From: Verrucomicrobiaceae bacterium
GTDB taxonomy: Bacteria > Verrucomicrobiota > Verrucomicrobiia > Verrucomicrobiales > Verrucomicrobiaceae
Assembly: GCA_947463285.1 (NCBI GenBank)
Contig: CANHTV010000261.1
Coordinates: 1 to 5,669 of the forward strand
Reading direction: 5' to 3'
DNA length: 5,669 bases
How positions within the stretch are numbered: position 1 is the first letter of the stretch; each line of letters opens with the position of its first letter. Below the pieces are notes generated by a model. It was not told the DNA's origin. It worked only from the letters and a program-made list of their open reading frames with translations, and searched no databases. Made by a program: the position numbers and the translations under genes. Below, piece by piece: positions 1-5,669 of this stretch.

Positions 1-278
1 TGAGGGTGGAGCAAATGGGGCCGACTGGTGTCGGAGCATTGGTTTAAACGAGCCACGCAGCACAACCACCTGAGCAACCTAGTTTACCAGATGGACCGCT
101 ACGCGTGCCTGGTTGGTTAAAGTCGGCGCCGAGCCCTCAAAGCCGCCCCCGAGAGGCAAAGACCAGCCCTGAAAGCACACGCACATCGAAAAAGCTGCCC
201 GACAAAGGCTCCATCAGCCGTCCAAAGCAGGTGATGGACGACAAAAATGACTATTTTCCACTCTCCCAACCACTCTAA
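1..278. other. Left-edge stretch with no identifiable gene
   Basis: I see no recognisable gene here. One plus-strand frame is open from base 4 to the TAA at 118-120. It starts right after a TGA at 1-3 and has no convincing start codon. Its 38 residues include the run HNHLSNLVYQMDRYACLVG, which reads like ordinary protein but which I cannot assign to a family. A second plus-strand frame is open from about base 48 to the TAA at 276-278. It is rich in Pro, Ser and Lys and lies in the same frame as the LysR remnant that follows, but it does not resemble the missing part of a LysR protein. The stretch may hold debris of a decayed or inserted element next to the truncated regulator. No tRNA, terminator or clear inverted-repeat end was found. 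Confidence 0.3.
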
Positions 279-548
279 GAAAACACCTCCTATCCAGAGC
301 TGCCCTTTATTGAATTGGGAAGCTCGGAAGCTACGAAAGAACTGGCCAAGCTGGGCATCGGTGTCGCCGTGGCGGCACGCTGGATCGTCCATCAGGAAAT
401 TGATGCCGGTCAGCTTGTTCCTGTCGCACTAGCGAAGGGGAAACTGAAGCGGCGCTGGGTTGTCTCGGATTTAAAAGGCCGCACTCTAAATTTACCCGAA
501 CGCACCTTTGTCGGTCTCTGTGAGGAGGATGGGCGGCGCATGAAGTGA
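279..548 (+). pseudogene. LysR-family regulator, C-terminal remnant
   Basis: This frame encodes the last ~90 residues of a LysR-type transcriptional regulator, from the effector-binding domain. The diagnostic parts are FIELGSSEATKELAKLGIGV, the conserved 'E-L-G-S-x-E-A-x-K-x-x-x-x-x-G-x-G-V' segment of the second effector subdomain, then ARWIVHQEIDAGQLVPV, the KRRW strand and the TFVGLCEE helix near the C-terminus. LysR proteins are about 300 residues long, so the DNA-binding helix-turn-helix and roughly the first 200 residues are missing. An in-frame TAA lies at 276-278, and I found no upstream LysR sequence in the other frames. A TTG at 315 could in theory start a 77-residue protein, but this would lack the DNA-binding domain. 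I infer a decayed gene. It lies 58 bp upstream of, and parallel to, the aldo/keto reductase. Family assignment is fairly secure; loss of function is inferred from length and the stop codon. Confidence 0.75.
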
Positions 549-606
549 GGTCACATTCATCTTGTGCTTTCAGCCATCGTCGTCTTTTGCTTTGATTAGC
601 TATTCT

Positions 607-1521
607 ATGATCCCACGTCTCCCCATCTCACCCAACGGCCCCTCGTTTTCTAAGCTCGTCTATGGCACCTGGCGCATTCTCGATGACGCCGAGACAGCAA
701 ACTCGGACGACTTGCTAAAACGCTTCCACAAGTGCCTCGAACTCGGCATTACGACGATCGACACGGCTGAGATCTACGGGCTTTACAAAGTGGAAGAATT
801 CATTGGCCAGACTCTGAAGAAAGAACCTAGTCTGCGCGACAAGCTGGAGATCGTCACCAAGTGTGGCATCTACGTGCCCTGCGATTTTCATCCTGATCGT
901 AAAACGGCTTTCTACAATGCAGACGCTACGAGGATCGTGAAGAGCACGGAAAAATCCCTGCGCCTCATGGGGATCGACCACATTGACCTGCTTCTCGTGC
1001 ATCGCCCGGATTGGTTGACGAGTGCGGATGAAACTGCTGCTGGGCTGAACAAGCTGCTCAAAGATGGCAAGATCCGCGCTGCCGGTGTTTCGAACTACAA
1101 TGTGCATCAATTTGAGCTGCTGAACTCACGCATGGACCAGCCGCTCGTGACCAACCAGATCGAGTTCAGCCTCCTCCACATGGACCCGATCTATGACGGC
1201 ACTGGTGACCAATGCCAGCGTCTCGGCCTCAAGCCCATGGCTTGGTCGCCGCTTGGTAAAGGCGTGCTCATGGACAAGACCGATCTCGCCGCTGCTCGCA
1301 TCCATGCGAAGTGCGCTGAGCTCAGTGCCAAGTATGGCAATGCCACCGTCGATCAGCTCGCCTACGCCTGGATCATGGCGCATCCAAGCCAGCCCATGCC
1401 CATCATCGGCACGAACAAGATCGACCGCCTCATCGCCACGGCGAAATCTGCTGACATCAAGCTTGAGCGTGAAGACTGGTATGCGCTCTGGACCGCGGCG
1501 AAAGGTCATGGGATTCCTTAA
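607..1521 (+). CDS. ydhF: Aldo/keto reductase, YdhF type
   Basis: This is a cytoplasmic NAD(P)H-dependent oxidoreductase of the aldo/keto reductase superfamily, which reduces aldehydes or ketones to alcohols; the physiological substrate is not evident. With the ATG at 607 it has 304 residues, close to the ~300 of E. coli YdhF. Family hallmarks are visible: the catalytic tetrad Asp52 and Tyr57 (TIDTAEIYG), Lys85 (IVTKCGI) and His132 (LLLVHRPD); the barrel motifs GVSNYN (160-165) and TNQIE (182-186); AWSPLGKG (212-219); and the cofactor-phosphate loop PIIGTNKIDR (265-274). The C-terminal layout, including SQPMPIIGTNKI and the ending in ...GIP, is very like YdhF. A TTG at 562 would add 15 residues with no family counterpart, so I prefer 607, although no clear Shine-Dalgarno precedes either start. 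The gene follows the LysR remnant and converges on kdpE with a 21 bp gap. Any link to K+ uptake is doubtful. Molecular class is highly secure; substrate is unknown. Confidence 0.93.
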   Translation: MIPRLPISPNGPSFSKLVYGTWRILDDAETANSDDLLKRFHKCLELGITTIDTAEIYGLYKVEEFIGQTLKKEPSLRDKLEIVTKCGIYVPCDFHPDRKTAFYNADATRIVKSTEKSLRLMGIDHIDLLLVHRPDWLTSADETAAGLNKLLKDGKIRAAGVSNYNVHQFELLNSRMDQPLVTNQIEFSLLHMDPIYDGTGDQCQRLGLKPMAWSPLGKGVLMDKTDLAAARIHAKCAELSAKYGNATVDQLAYAWIMAHPSQPMPIIGTNKIDRLIATAKSADIKLEREDWYALWTAAKGHGIP

Positions 1522-1542
1522 AATAGATCGTCGCTAAGTCAC

Positions 1543-2208
1543 TCACTCCGCCTCAAGCCGGTAGCCGATGCCCGGCTCGTTCACGATGCGGATGCCACGA
1601 TCCCCGAGTTTTTTGCGGAGATGGTTGATGTGGACGCGCAGGCCCTCGCTCGGATCGCTGGACTGGCCGGCCCAGACTTGCTTCACGATCTGGTTTTGTG
1701 TCACGATGCGGCCCGCATGCTCGGTAAGCACTTTGAGCAGCGCAAACTCGGTCGGGGTGAGTTTGAGGACTTCATCGGCGATTTGGGCCTCGTGGTGCAA
1801 CAGATCGACTTTGAGCGGTCCGGCGATGATTTCGGGCGTGTGACGTGGTCCACGACGGCGCTGGATGACATTGAGCCGCGCCAAAAGCTCGGCGCTGCCA
1901 AAAGGTTTCGTTACATAGTCATCGGCCCCGATTTCGAGTGCTTGGACTTTTGTGGCCTCTTGATCGCGGACACTCAAAATAAGCACTGGTACATCGCTCC
2001 ACTCACGGAGACGTCTTAGCACCTCCAGGCCGCCGAGGCCAGGCAGGCCGAGATCGAGCAAAACGACATCAGGGCGATGAAATGCGGCTTCTTGGAGGCC
2101 GTGCTGGCCTTCATTGGCCTCGCAGACCTCGTAGCCGCGAGACTCCAGCAGCATGCGCAGCAGGCGGCGCATCTGCTGCTCGTCGTCGATGATGAGGGCT
2201 TTGCTCAT
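1543..2208 (-). CDS. kdpE: KdpE response regulator (OmpR/PhoB type)
   Basis: This is a cytoplasmic DNA-binding response regulator of 221 residues, against about 225 for E. coli KdpE. The N-terminal receiver domain (about 1-120) has the acidic pocket Asp8/Asp9, the phosphoacceptor Asp52 (VVLLDLGLPG), the switch Ser80 and the Tyr99/Lys102 pair in GADDYVTKPFG. The C-terminal winged helix (about 127-221) has LTPTEFALL (151-159), a recognition-helix region around 188-202 (GLRVHINHLRKKL) and the wing GIGYRL (214-219). The phrases REWSDVPVLILSVR and GADDYVTKPF are typical of KdpE within the OmpR family. In known systems KdpE is phosphorylated by KdpD and activates kdpFABC under K+ limitation or osmotic stress. 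Here it is the last gene behind kup and kdpD, starting 17 bp after the kdpD stop, so co-transcription and coupled translation are likely. No Shine-Dalgarno is visible before the ATG, because that space is filled by a palindrome. Its target promoter is not known from this window. Confidence 0.93.
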   Translation of the reverse strand: MSKALIIDDEQQMRRLLRMLLESRGYEVCEANEGQHGLQEAAFHRPDVVLLDLGLPGLGGLEVLRRLREWSDVPVLILSVRDQEATKVQALEIGADDYVTKPFGSAELLARLNVIQRRRGPRHTPEIIAGPLKVDLLHHEAQIADEVLKLTPTEFALLKVLTEHAGRIVTQNQIVKQVWAGQSSDPSEGLRVHINHLRKKLGDRGIRIVNEPGIGYRLEAE

Positions 2209-2212
2209 GATG

Positions 2213-2290
2213 TAGAACGAGTTTTCTAACTCGTTTTCGGGGTTTGAGGTGAATCGGAGCCGGACGGAACGAGTTGGGAAACTCGTTCTA
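2213..2290. repeat. Paired inverted palindromes, REP/BIME-like element
   Basis: Two closely similar palindromes lie 31 bp apart. The first (2216-2235) has 8 bp perfect arms, AACGAGTT and AACTCGTT, around TTCT. The second (2267-2288) has 9 bp perfect arms, GAACGAGTT and AACTCGTTC, around GGGA. Their flanks show they are in opposite orientation: TAGAACGAGTTT (2213-2224) recurs as its exact reverse complement at 2279-2290, so the whole unit is bounded by a 12 bp perfect inverted repeat. That arrangement matches paired REP sequences (BIMEs) of other bacteria. The element covers the last codons and stop of kdpD and the leader of kdpE. The palindromes are read directly from the sequence; their status as a dispersed genomic repeat is inferred, since only one pair is in the window. 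Confidence 0.75.
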
Positions 2291-3365
2291 TGCGCAGCAG
2301 AAACTCCGCGCCACCTTCCGGATGATTGCGCACAGTGATGTCACCCTTCATCGCCCGCATCAAGCCGCGTGAGATGGCCAGGCCGAGTCCCGTGCCGCCC
2401 GCTGGCGCTCCGGGGGCGCGGGCAAACTTCTCAAACACTCGCTCCTCCATCTCCGGCGGCAGACCCGGGCCGTGATCATGCACGCGGATCTCCAAAGCGC
2501 TCTCTGGCGTCAATGCCGCGTGGATTTCGATCTCACTCCCCGCCGGGACGTGCTGCGTGGCATTTTGTAGCACGTTGGCGAGCGCTTGCGACAGCAGCCG
2601 GTTGTCGAGCTTGAGCAGCGGCAAGTTTTCCGCAACGATGATGCGCAGCGTATGCGGCAGAAGCTCACGCTGCAGGGGCGAGGTGGCCGAGTGGATCACA
2701 TCGAGGAACTCGCACCAGTCTGGTGCTGGCTTCACCGCATCGGATTCCACGCGGGTGATCTCCAAAAAGTTCTCCACGATGCGCTGAAGCCTCCGCGTGG
2801 CCGTGTCGATTTCCGCCGCGAATGGATTGGCCGTGCCGAGGCCATCCAATGCCGTGCGGATGATCGTGATCGGCGTTTTCAGCTCGTGCGATACGCTGTC
2901 GAGCAGCGTGCGGTGAAGTCTCTCCGCCTCAGCGGCGAGCTCGGCGCGATGCTTGGCCTCCTGAAGCTGCTCGTGCTCGCGATGTGTGCGCTCCAGCGCC
3001 GATTCACGCTCGCGGAGCTGCGTGATGAGATGCCCCATGCTCAGCGCCACGACGAAGAACATGCCAAACATGATCACGTCTTCCGGTTTCTCGATGTGCA
3101 GCGTGAACCGCGGCGGGATGAAGATGAAATTCCACACGAGCGCACTCACCACACCCATCGCCAGCACCGGCCCGCGATTCCAACGCGTGCCCGCCAGCAC
3201 GATGGCCAGCAGAAACACCAACGCGGAAAACGTGGACCCCGTGTAAGGCAGCAGCACCCAGCACAGCGAGGCCAGCACAAAAAGAATCGTCAGGCCACAG
3301 CTAAACTGGCCGACGACGTGCACGGGCATGCGTGTGACTGGTTCGGTTTGATTTGGTGACTTCAT
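2226..3365 (-). CDS. kdpD: KdpD-like sensor histidine kinase, short form
   Basis: This is an inner-membrane sensor kinase of 379 residues that should autophosphorylate and pass phosphate to the adjacent KdpE. The N-terminal part is the KdpD four-helix domain (DUF4118): helices at about 19-39, 44-60, 65-83 and 97-116, with the typical short loops and the PPRFTLHIEKPEDV segment (84-97). A helical linker rich in Glu, Arg and Ala (117-153) leads to the HisKA domain with His160 in SVSHELKTP. The ATPase core follows, with the N box Asn264/Asn268 (LANVLQNATQHV), the G1 box Asp297-x-Gly299 (HDHGPGLP), the F box EKFARA (312-317) and the G2 box GGTGLGLAIS (323-332). Standard KdpD is about 900 residues. 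The N-terminal KdpD domain, the USP-like domain and the GAF domain are absent here, and the ATG lies only 7 bp after kup, leaving no room for them. A GGAG about 13-16 nt before the start, inside the end of kup, may serve as its ribosome binding site. The C-terminal 20 or so residues derive from a palindromic repeat. 'Generic KdpD-type kinase' is the cautious label. Confidence 0.88.
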   Translation of the reverse strand: MKSPNQTEPVTRMPVHVVGQFSCGLTILFVLASLCWVLLPYTGSTFSALVFLLAIVLAGTRWNRGPVLAMGVVSALVWNFIFIPPRFTLHIEKPEDVIMFGMFFVVALSMGHLITQLRERESALERTHREHEQLQEAKHRAELAAEAERLHRTLLDSVSHELKTPITIIRTALDGLGTANPFAAEIDTATRRLQRIVENFLEITRVESDAVKPAPDWCEFLDVIHSATSPLQRELLPHTLRIIVAENLPLLKLDNRLLSQALANVLQNATQHVPAGSEIEIHAALTPESALEIRVHDHGPGLPPEMEERVFEKFARAPGAPAGGTGLGLAISRGLMRAMKGDITVRNHPEGGAEFLLRIERVSQLVPSGSDSPQTPKTS

Positions 3366-3372
3366 GACGAGC

Positions 3373-5316
3373 TTATATCTCCACTTGTTGCCCCAGCTCG
3401 ATCACGCGCCCAACGGGAATCTGGAAATACGTCGCAGGCTGCTGGGCGAGCTTGCAGGCGAAGGAGAAGACGTGTTCGCGCCATTTGGCCATGCCGGGGG
3501 CTTTGCTGGGGATGATGATTTCGCGACCGAGGAAGAAGGTGGCCTTTTCGGGATCGACGTCGAGGTCGTGCCCGGCGCAATGGCGCAGGAGTCGCGGGAC
3601 GTTGGGCTTTTGCATGAAGCCGAAGCGCCCGGTGACGCGCCAGAAGCTGTCTCCGAGCTTTTCGACCTCGACGCGGCGGCTTGGCGGCACCCAGGGTTCG
3701 TCTTCGGTGGTGAGGGTCATGAAGATGACGCGCTGATGGATGGCCTGGTAGTGCTTCAGGCTGTGCAACAGGGCCACGGGCGCGCGTCCGCTGGTGCTGG
3801 TCATGAAAATGGCGGTGCCGGGCACTTGGATGACCTTGCCGCTCGCGAGGCTTTGGATGAGCATCTCCTGCGAGATGGCGCTGCGTTCCATGGAGGCACG
3901 CACGAGCTTGCGACCGGTGGCCCAAGTGGTCATGACGATGAAGATGCCCGCGCCAACGGCGAGGGGAAACCAGCCGCCATCAAAGAACTTCACGAGGTTC
4001 GCGCTGAGGAACGCGAGCTCAATCAAACCGAACACGAGGCACAGTGGCAGTGTTTTGAGCACGCTCCATTTCCACAGATGTCGCGCGGCAAAGTAGAAAA
4101 GGATGGTGGTGATGAGCATGGTCATCGTTACCGCCACGCCATACGCGGCGGCGAGATTCGACGAGGTGCGGAAGGCGACAACGAGCGCGAGGCAGGCGAG
4201 CATAAGCACCCAGTTCACCAGTGGGATGTAGATCTGGCCGCGAGCGTGCTCAGAAGTATGACGGATGCTCAGACGCGGCAGGTAGCCGAGTTGCACGGCA
4301 CTGAGCGTTAGCGAGTAGGTGCCGGTGATGAGCGCCTGCGAGGCGATCACGGTGGCGGCGGTGGCGAGCAGCACAAGTGGCAGTGTGGCCCAACTCGGGG
4401 CCATTTTGAAAAACGGCGCGTGCGCAAGCTCCGGCTGCTTCATCAACAAAGCGCCCTGGCCGAGGTAATTGAGCGCGAGGGCCGGAAACACGAGCGAGAA
4501 CCAACCTCGGCGGATCGGCGAGGCACCGAAGTGACCCATGTCGGCATACAAGGCCTCGCCTCCGGTCACGGCAAGGAACACGCTGCCGAGGATGACGAAG
4601 CCCGCGTGGCCGCCTGTGGTCAAAAAGTGCCATCCATACCACGGATTGAACGCGGCGAGGATTTCCGGGCCGCGGATGAGTTGCGACACGCCGAGGGCGC
4701 CGAGGCTCACGAACCACAAACCGGTGATCGGTCCAAAAAAGCGGCCGACTTTGGCCGTGCCGAAGAACTGCACTGAAAACAGCACAATCAGGATCACGAT
4801 GGTGATGCCCATGATGAGCCACTGCATGTGATGATTCCACGTCTCGGCCTCCAAAGCATCCACCGGAGCCGCGCCAAGCACTCCGCCGTCTTTGAGACCT
4901 TCCACGGCACTCAGCACCGAGATCGCGGGTGTGATGATGCCATCACCAAACAGCAGCGCTGCACCAAACAGACCCAGCAGCACGATCACGACGCGGCGCT
5001 TCGAGGTTTCACTCATTCCATGCGAAGCCAGCGCCATGAGCGAGAGCACGCCGCCTTCACCTTTGTTGTCTGCCCGCAGGATGAAGATGAGATACTTCAC
5101 ACAAACGAGCAGGATGAGCGACCAGAGCACCAGCGAGACGACACCGAGAATGTGCTCATGGCTGGCGGCGATGTGATGTGGGCTGTGCGGACTGAAGCAC
5201 TCCTTCAGCGTGTAAATCGGCGAGGTGCCGATGTCTCCGAAGACCACGCCGAGCGCCGCGATGACGAGCGTGGTGGTGGAGAGCTTGTGGAGGCCGTGAC
5301 TGTCTTGTTCCTTCAT
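3373..5316 (-). CDS. kup: Kup-family potassium uptake transporter
   Basis: This is an inner-membrane K+ importer of the Kup/HAK/KT family, thought to work as a K+/H+ symporter. At 647 residues it is full length (E. coli Kup has 622). Residues 1 to about 470 form the ~12-helix membrane domain, and the rest is the cytoplasmic C-terminal domain. Family signatures are intact: FGDIGTSPIYTLKE (26-39, acidic Asp28), RADNKGEGG (81-89), FGDGIITPAISVLSAVEGL (123-141, Asp125) and TGGEALYADMGHFG (251-264, Glu254). The C-terminus ends in the family-typical IPVGRVIELGQQVEI. The ATG at 5314-5316 is preceded at close range by GGGG, a weak Shine-Dalgarno, and places GDIGTS at the usual distance from the N-terminus. 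It is the first gene of the kup-kdpD-kdpE cluster, with kdpD 7 bp downstream. An 86 bp gap separates it from the membrane protein gene upstream, and this gap is the likely place for its promoter. No broken or missing key residue was seen. Confidence 0.96.
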   Translation of the reverse strand: MKEQDSHGLHKLSTTTLVIAALGVVFGDIGTSPIYTLKECFSPHSPHHIAASHEHILGVVSLVLWSLILLVCVKYLIFILRADNKGEGGVLSLMALASHGMSETSKRRVVIVLLGLFGAALLFGDGIITPAISVLSAVEGLKDGGVLGAAPVDALEAETWNHHMQWLIMGITIVILIVLFSVQFFGTAKVGRFFGPITGLWFVSLGALGVSQLIRGPEILAAFNPWYGWHFLTTGGHAGFVILGSVFLAVTGGEALYADMGHFGASPIRRGWFSLVFPALALNYLGQGALLMKQPELAHAPFFKMAPSWATLPLVLLATAATVIASQALITGTYSLTLSAVQLGYLPRLSIRHTSEHARGQIYIPLVNWVLMLACLALVVAFRTSSNLAAAYGVAVTMTMLITTILFYFAARHLWKWSVLKTLPLCLVFGLIELAFLSANLVKFFDGGWFPLAVGAGIFIVMTTWATGRKLVRASMERSAISQEMLIQSLASGKVIQVPGTAIFMTSTSGRAPVALLHSLKHYQAIHQRVIFMTLTTEDEPWVPPSRRVEVEKLGDSFWRVTGRFGFMQKPNVPRLLRHCAGHDLDVDPEKATFFLGREIIIPSKAPGMAKWREHVFSFACKLAQQPATYFQIPVGRVIELGQQVEI

Positions 5317-5402
5317 GATCCCCGTAGGCTCTGCGAGGGAACTGTGGGTGCCAGTGAAGGGGCTGTTACAGAGCGTTAAAAAAGTGTGAAGTCTTTAACC
5401 CA
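5317..5402 (-). promoter_or_regulatory. Candidate promoter/leader region of kup
   Basis: This is the only noncoding stretch upstream of the kup-kdpD-kdpE cluster, so a promoter is expected here. Read on the minus strand, TTCACA (5390 to 5385) matches the -35 consensus at five of six bases. TAACAG (5368 to 5363) could be a poor -10 after a 16 bp spacer. Overlapping this is the T-rich string CACTTTTTTAAC (5386 to 5375), and GTTAAA/TTTAAC arms (5375-5380 and 5394-5399) form an AT-rich inverted repeat. Known KdpE sites are T-rich, so this could be an operator. Both promoter and operator are tentative. No strong intrinsic terminator for the upstream gene is visible, so read-through into kup is possible. 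Confidence 0.35.
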
Positions 5403-5669
5403 TCACCGCGCTTTTTTTAATCCTGTCAGCGCCAGAGTGAGGCCGATGAAGGTGTGAAGCATGAGGGCAAGCATGGCTCCTGTGGGCGTGGCAAACCAGG
5501 TGCGCACAAAGTGCGTCATGGGCACGAAGACGGATGCTGTCTTGAGGGTCTCGACGCTGCCGGACCAGCCGTAGTAGGCGGTGGCGAGAGGCTGGATGAA
5601 TCCGCCGATGAGTCGTGGCATGCCGAGCAGAGCTCCACAGACGAGGATGTTAAAAATGACCAGCTTCCA
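5403..5669 (-). CDS. Membrane protein of unknown function, 5' end outside window
   Basis: This frame stays open from the right edge of the window to a TGA at 5403-5405, giving 88 residues, with the start beyond the window. An internal ATG at 5621 exists, but the coding frame runs on past it with a hydrophobic stretch (WKLVIFNILVCGALLGMP) that looks like a transmembrane helix, so the true start is probably further upstream. A second hydrophobic segment, roughly residues 64-82, lies near the C-terminus (GAMLALMLHTFIGLTLALTG), and the protein ends in the positively charged KKAR, probably cytoplasmic. The part between is short, with several aromatic residues. I do not recognise the family and offer no function. 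It is on the same strand as kup, 86 bp upstream, and might share its transcript. Reality as a gene is supported by the clean membrane-protein pattern and the lack of any competing frame. Confidence 0.6.
   Translation of the reverse strand, partial: WKLVIFNILVCGALLGMPRLIGGFIQPLATAYYGWSGSVETLKTASVFVPMTHFVRTWFATPTGAMLALMLHTFIGLTLALTGLKKAR

Noticed and set aside
117..392. A 91-codon minus-strand open frame at the left edge
   Set aside because: It overlaps the LysR remnant antisense and has an Arg/Ala/Cys-rich tail with no family resemblance; there is no supporting ribosome binding site.
562..606. TTG start giving a 15-residue extension of the aldo/keto reductase
   Set aside because: The added residues have no counterpart in the family, and the ATG at 607 places the first barrel strand at the normal distance.
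1522..1542. Possible shared terminator between the converging ydhF and kdpE
   Set aside because: The 21 bp gap contains no stem-loop with a T run in either direction.
2586..3359. A 257-codon plus-strand open frame opposite kdpD
   Set aside because: Its translation is Arg/Gln/His-rich without any domain, and the minus strand carries all histidine kinase boxes in order.
3364..4311. A 315-codon plus-strand open frame opposite the 3' half of kup
   Set aside because: It lies wholly antisense to a full-length, motif-complete Kup, has a low-complexity Glu/Gly/Ala/His-rich translation, and is the kind of long shadow frame expected in GC-rich coding DNA.
5400..5422. GC-rich bases followed by a run of seven T on the plus strand, resembling an intrinsic terminator
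   Set aside because: No plus-strand gene ends here, the run is on the wrong strand for the flanking genes, and no convincing stem precedes it.

Overview
The window looks like chromosome of a Gram-negative-type, moderately GC-rich bacterium (high fifties percent GC by eye). The gene styles and a palindromic repeat pair would fit a Verrucomicrobiota-like genome, but that placement is an inference from general impression and was not tested.

Layout. Bases 1-278 hold no gene I can identify. Bases 279-548 (+) are the C-terminal end of a LysR-type regulator cut off by an in-frame stop, most likely a gene remnant. It is followed by an intact aldo/keto reductase of the YdhF type (607-1521, +). Converging on it from the right is a tight leftward cluster: kup (3373-5316), a short KdpD-like histidine kinase (2226-3365) and the KdpE response regulator (1543-2208). 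At the right edge is the 3' part of an unrecognised membrane-protein gene (5403-5669, -), on the same strand as kup.

How the genes fit together. Kup imports K+, and KdpD/KdpE is the classic K+-limitation two-component system, whose usual target is the kdpFABC pump. Here the sensor and regulator sit 7 bp and 17 bp apart directly behind kup, and no kdpFABC is present in the window. The KdpD homologue has only the four-helix membrane domain and the kinase core. It lacks the long N-terminal KdpD and USP domains of the standard protein. The simplest reading is a self-contained K+ uptake and sensing operon in which a stripped-down KdpDE may control kup.

The most unusual structure is at the kdpD/kdpE junction. 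Two near-identical small palindromes lie in opposite orientation within 78 bp (2213-2290), in the manner of a REP/BIME element. They encode the last residues and stop codon of KdpD and occupy the place where the kdpE ribosome binding site would be.
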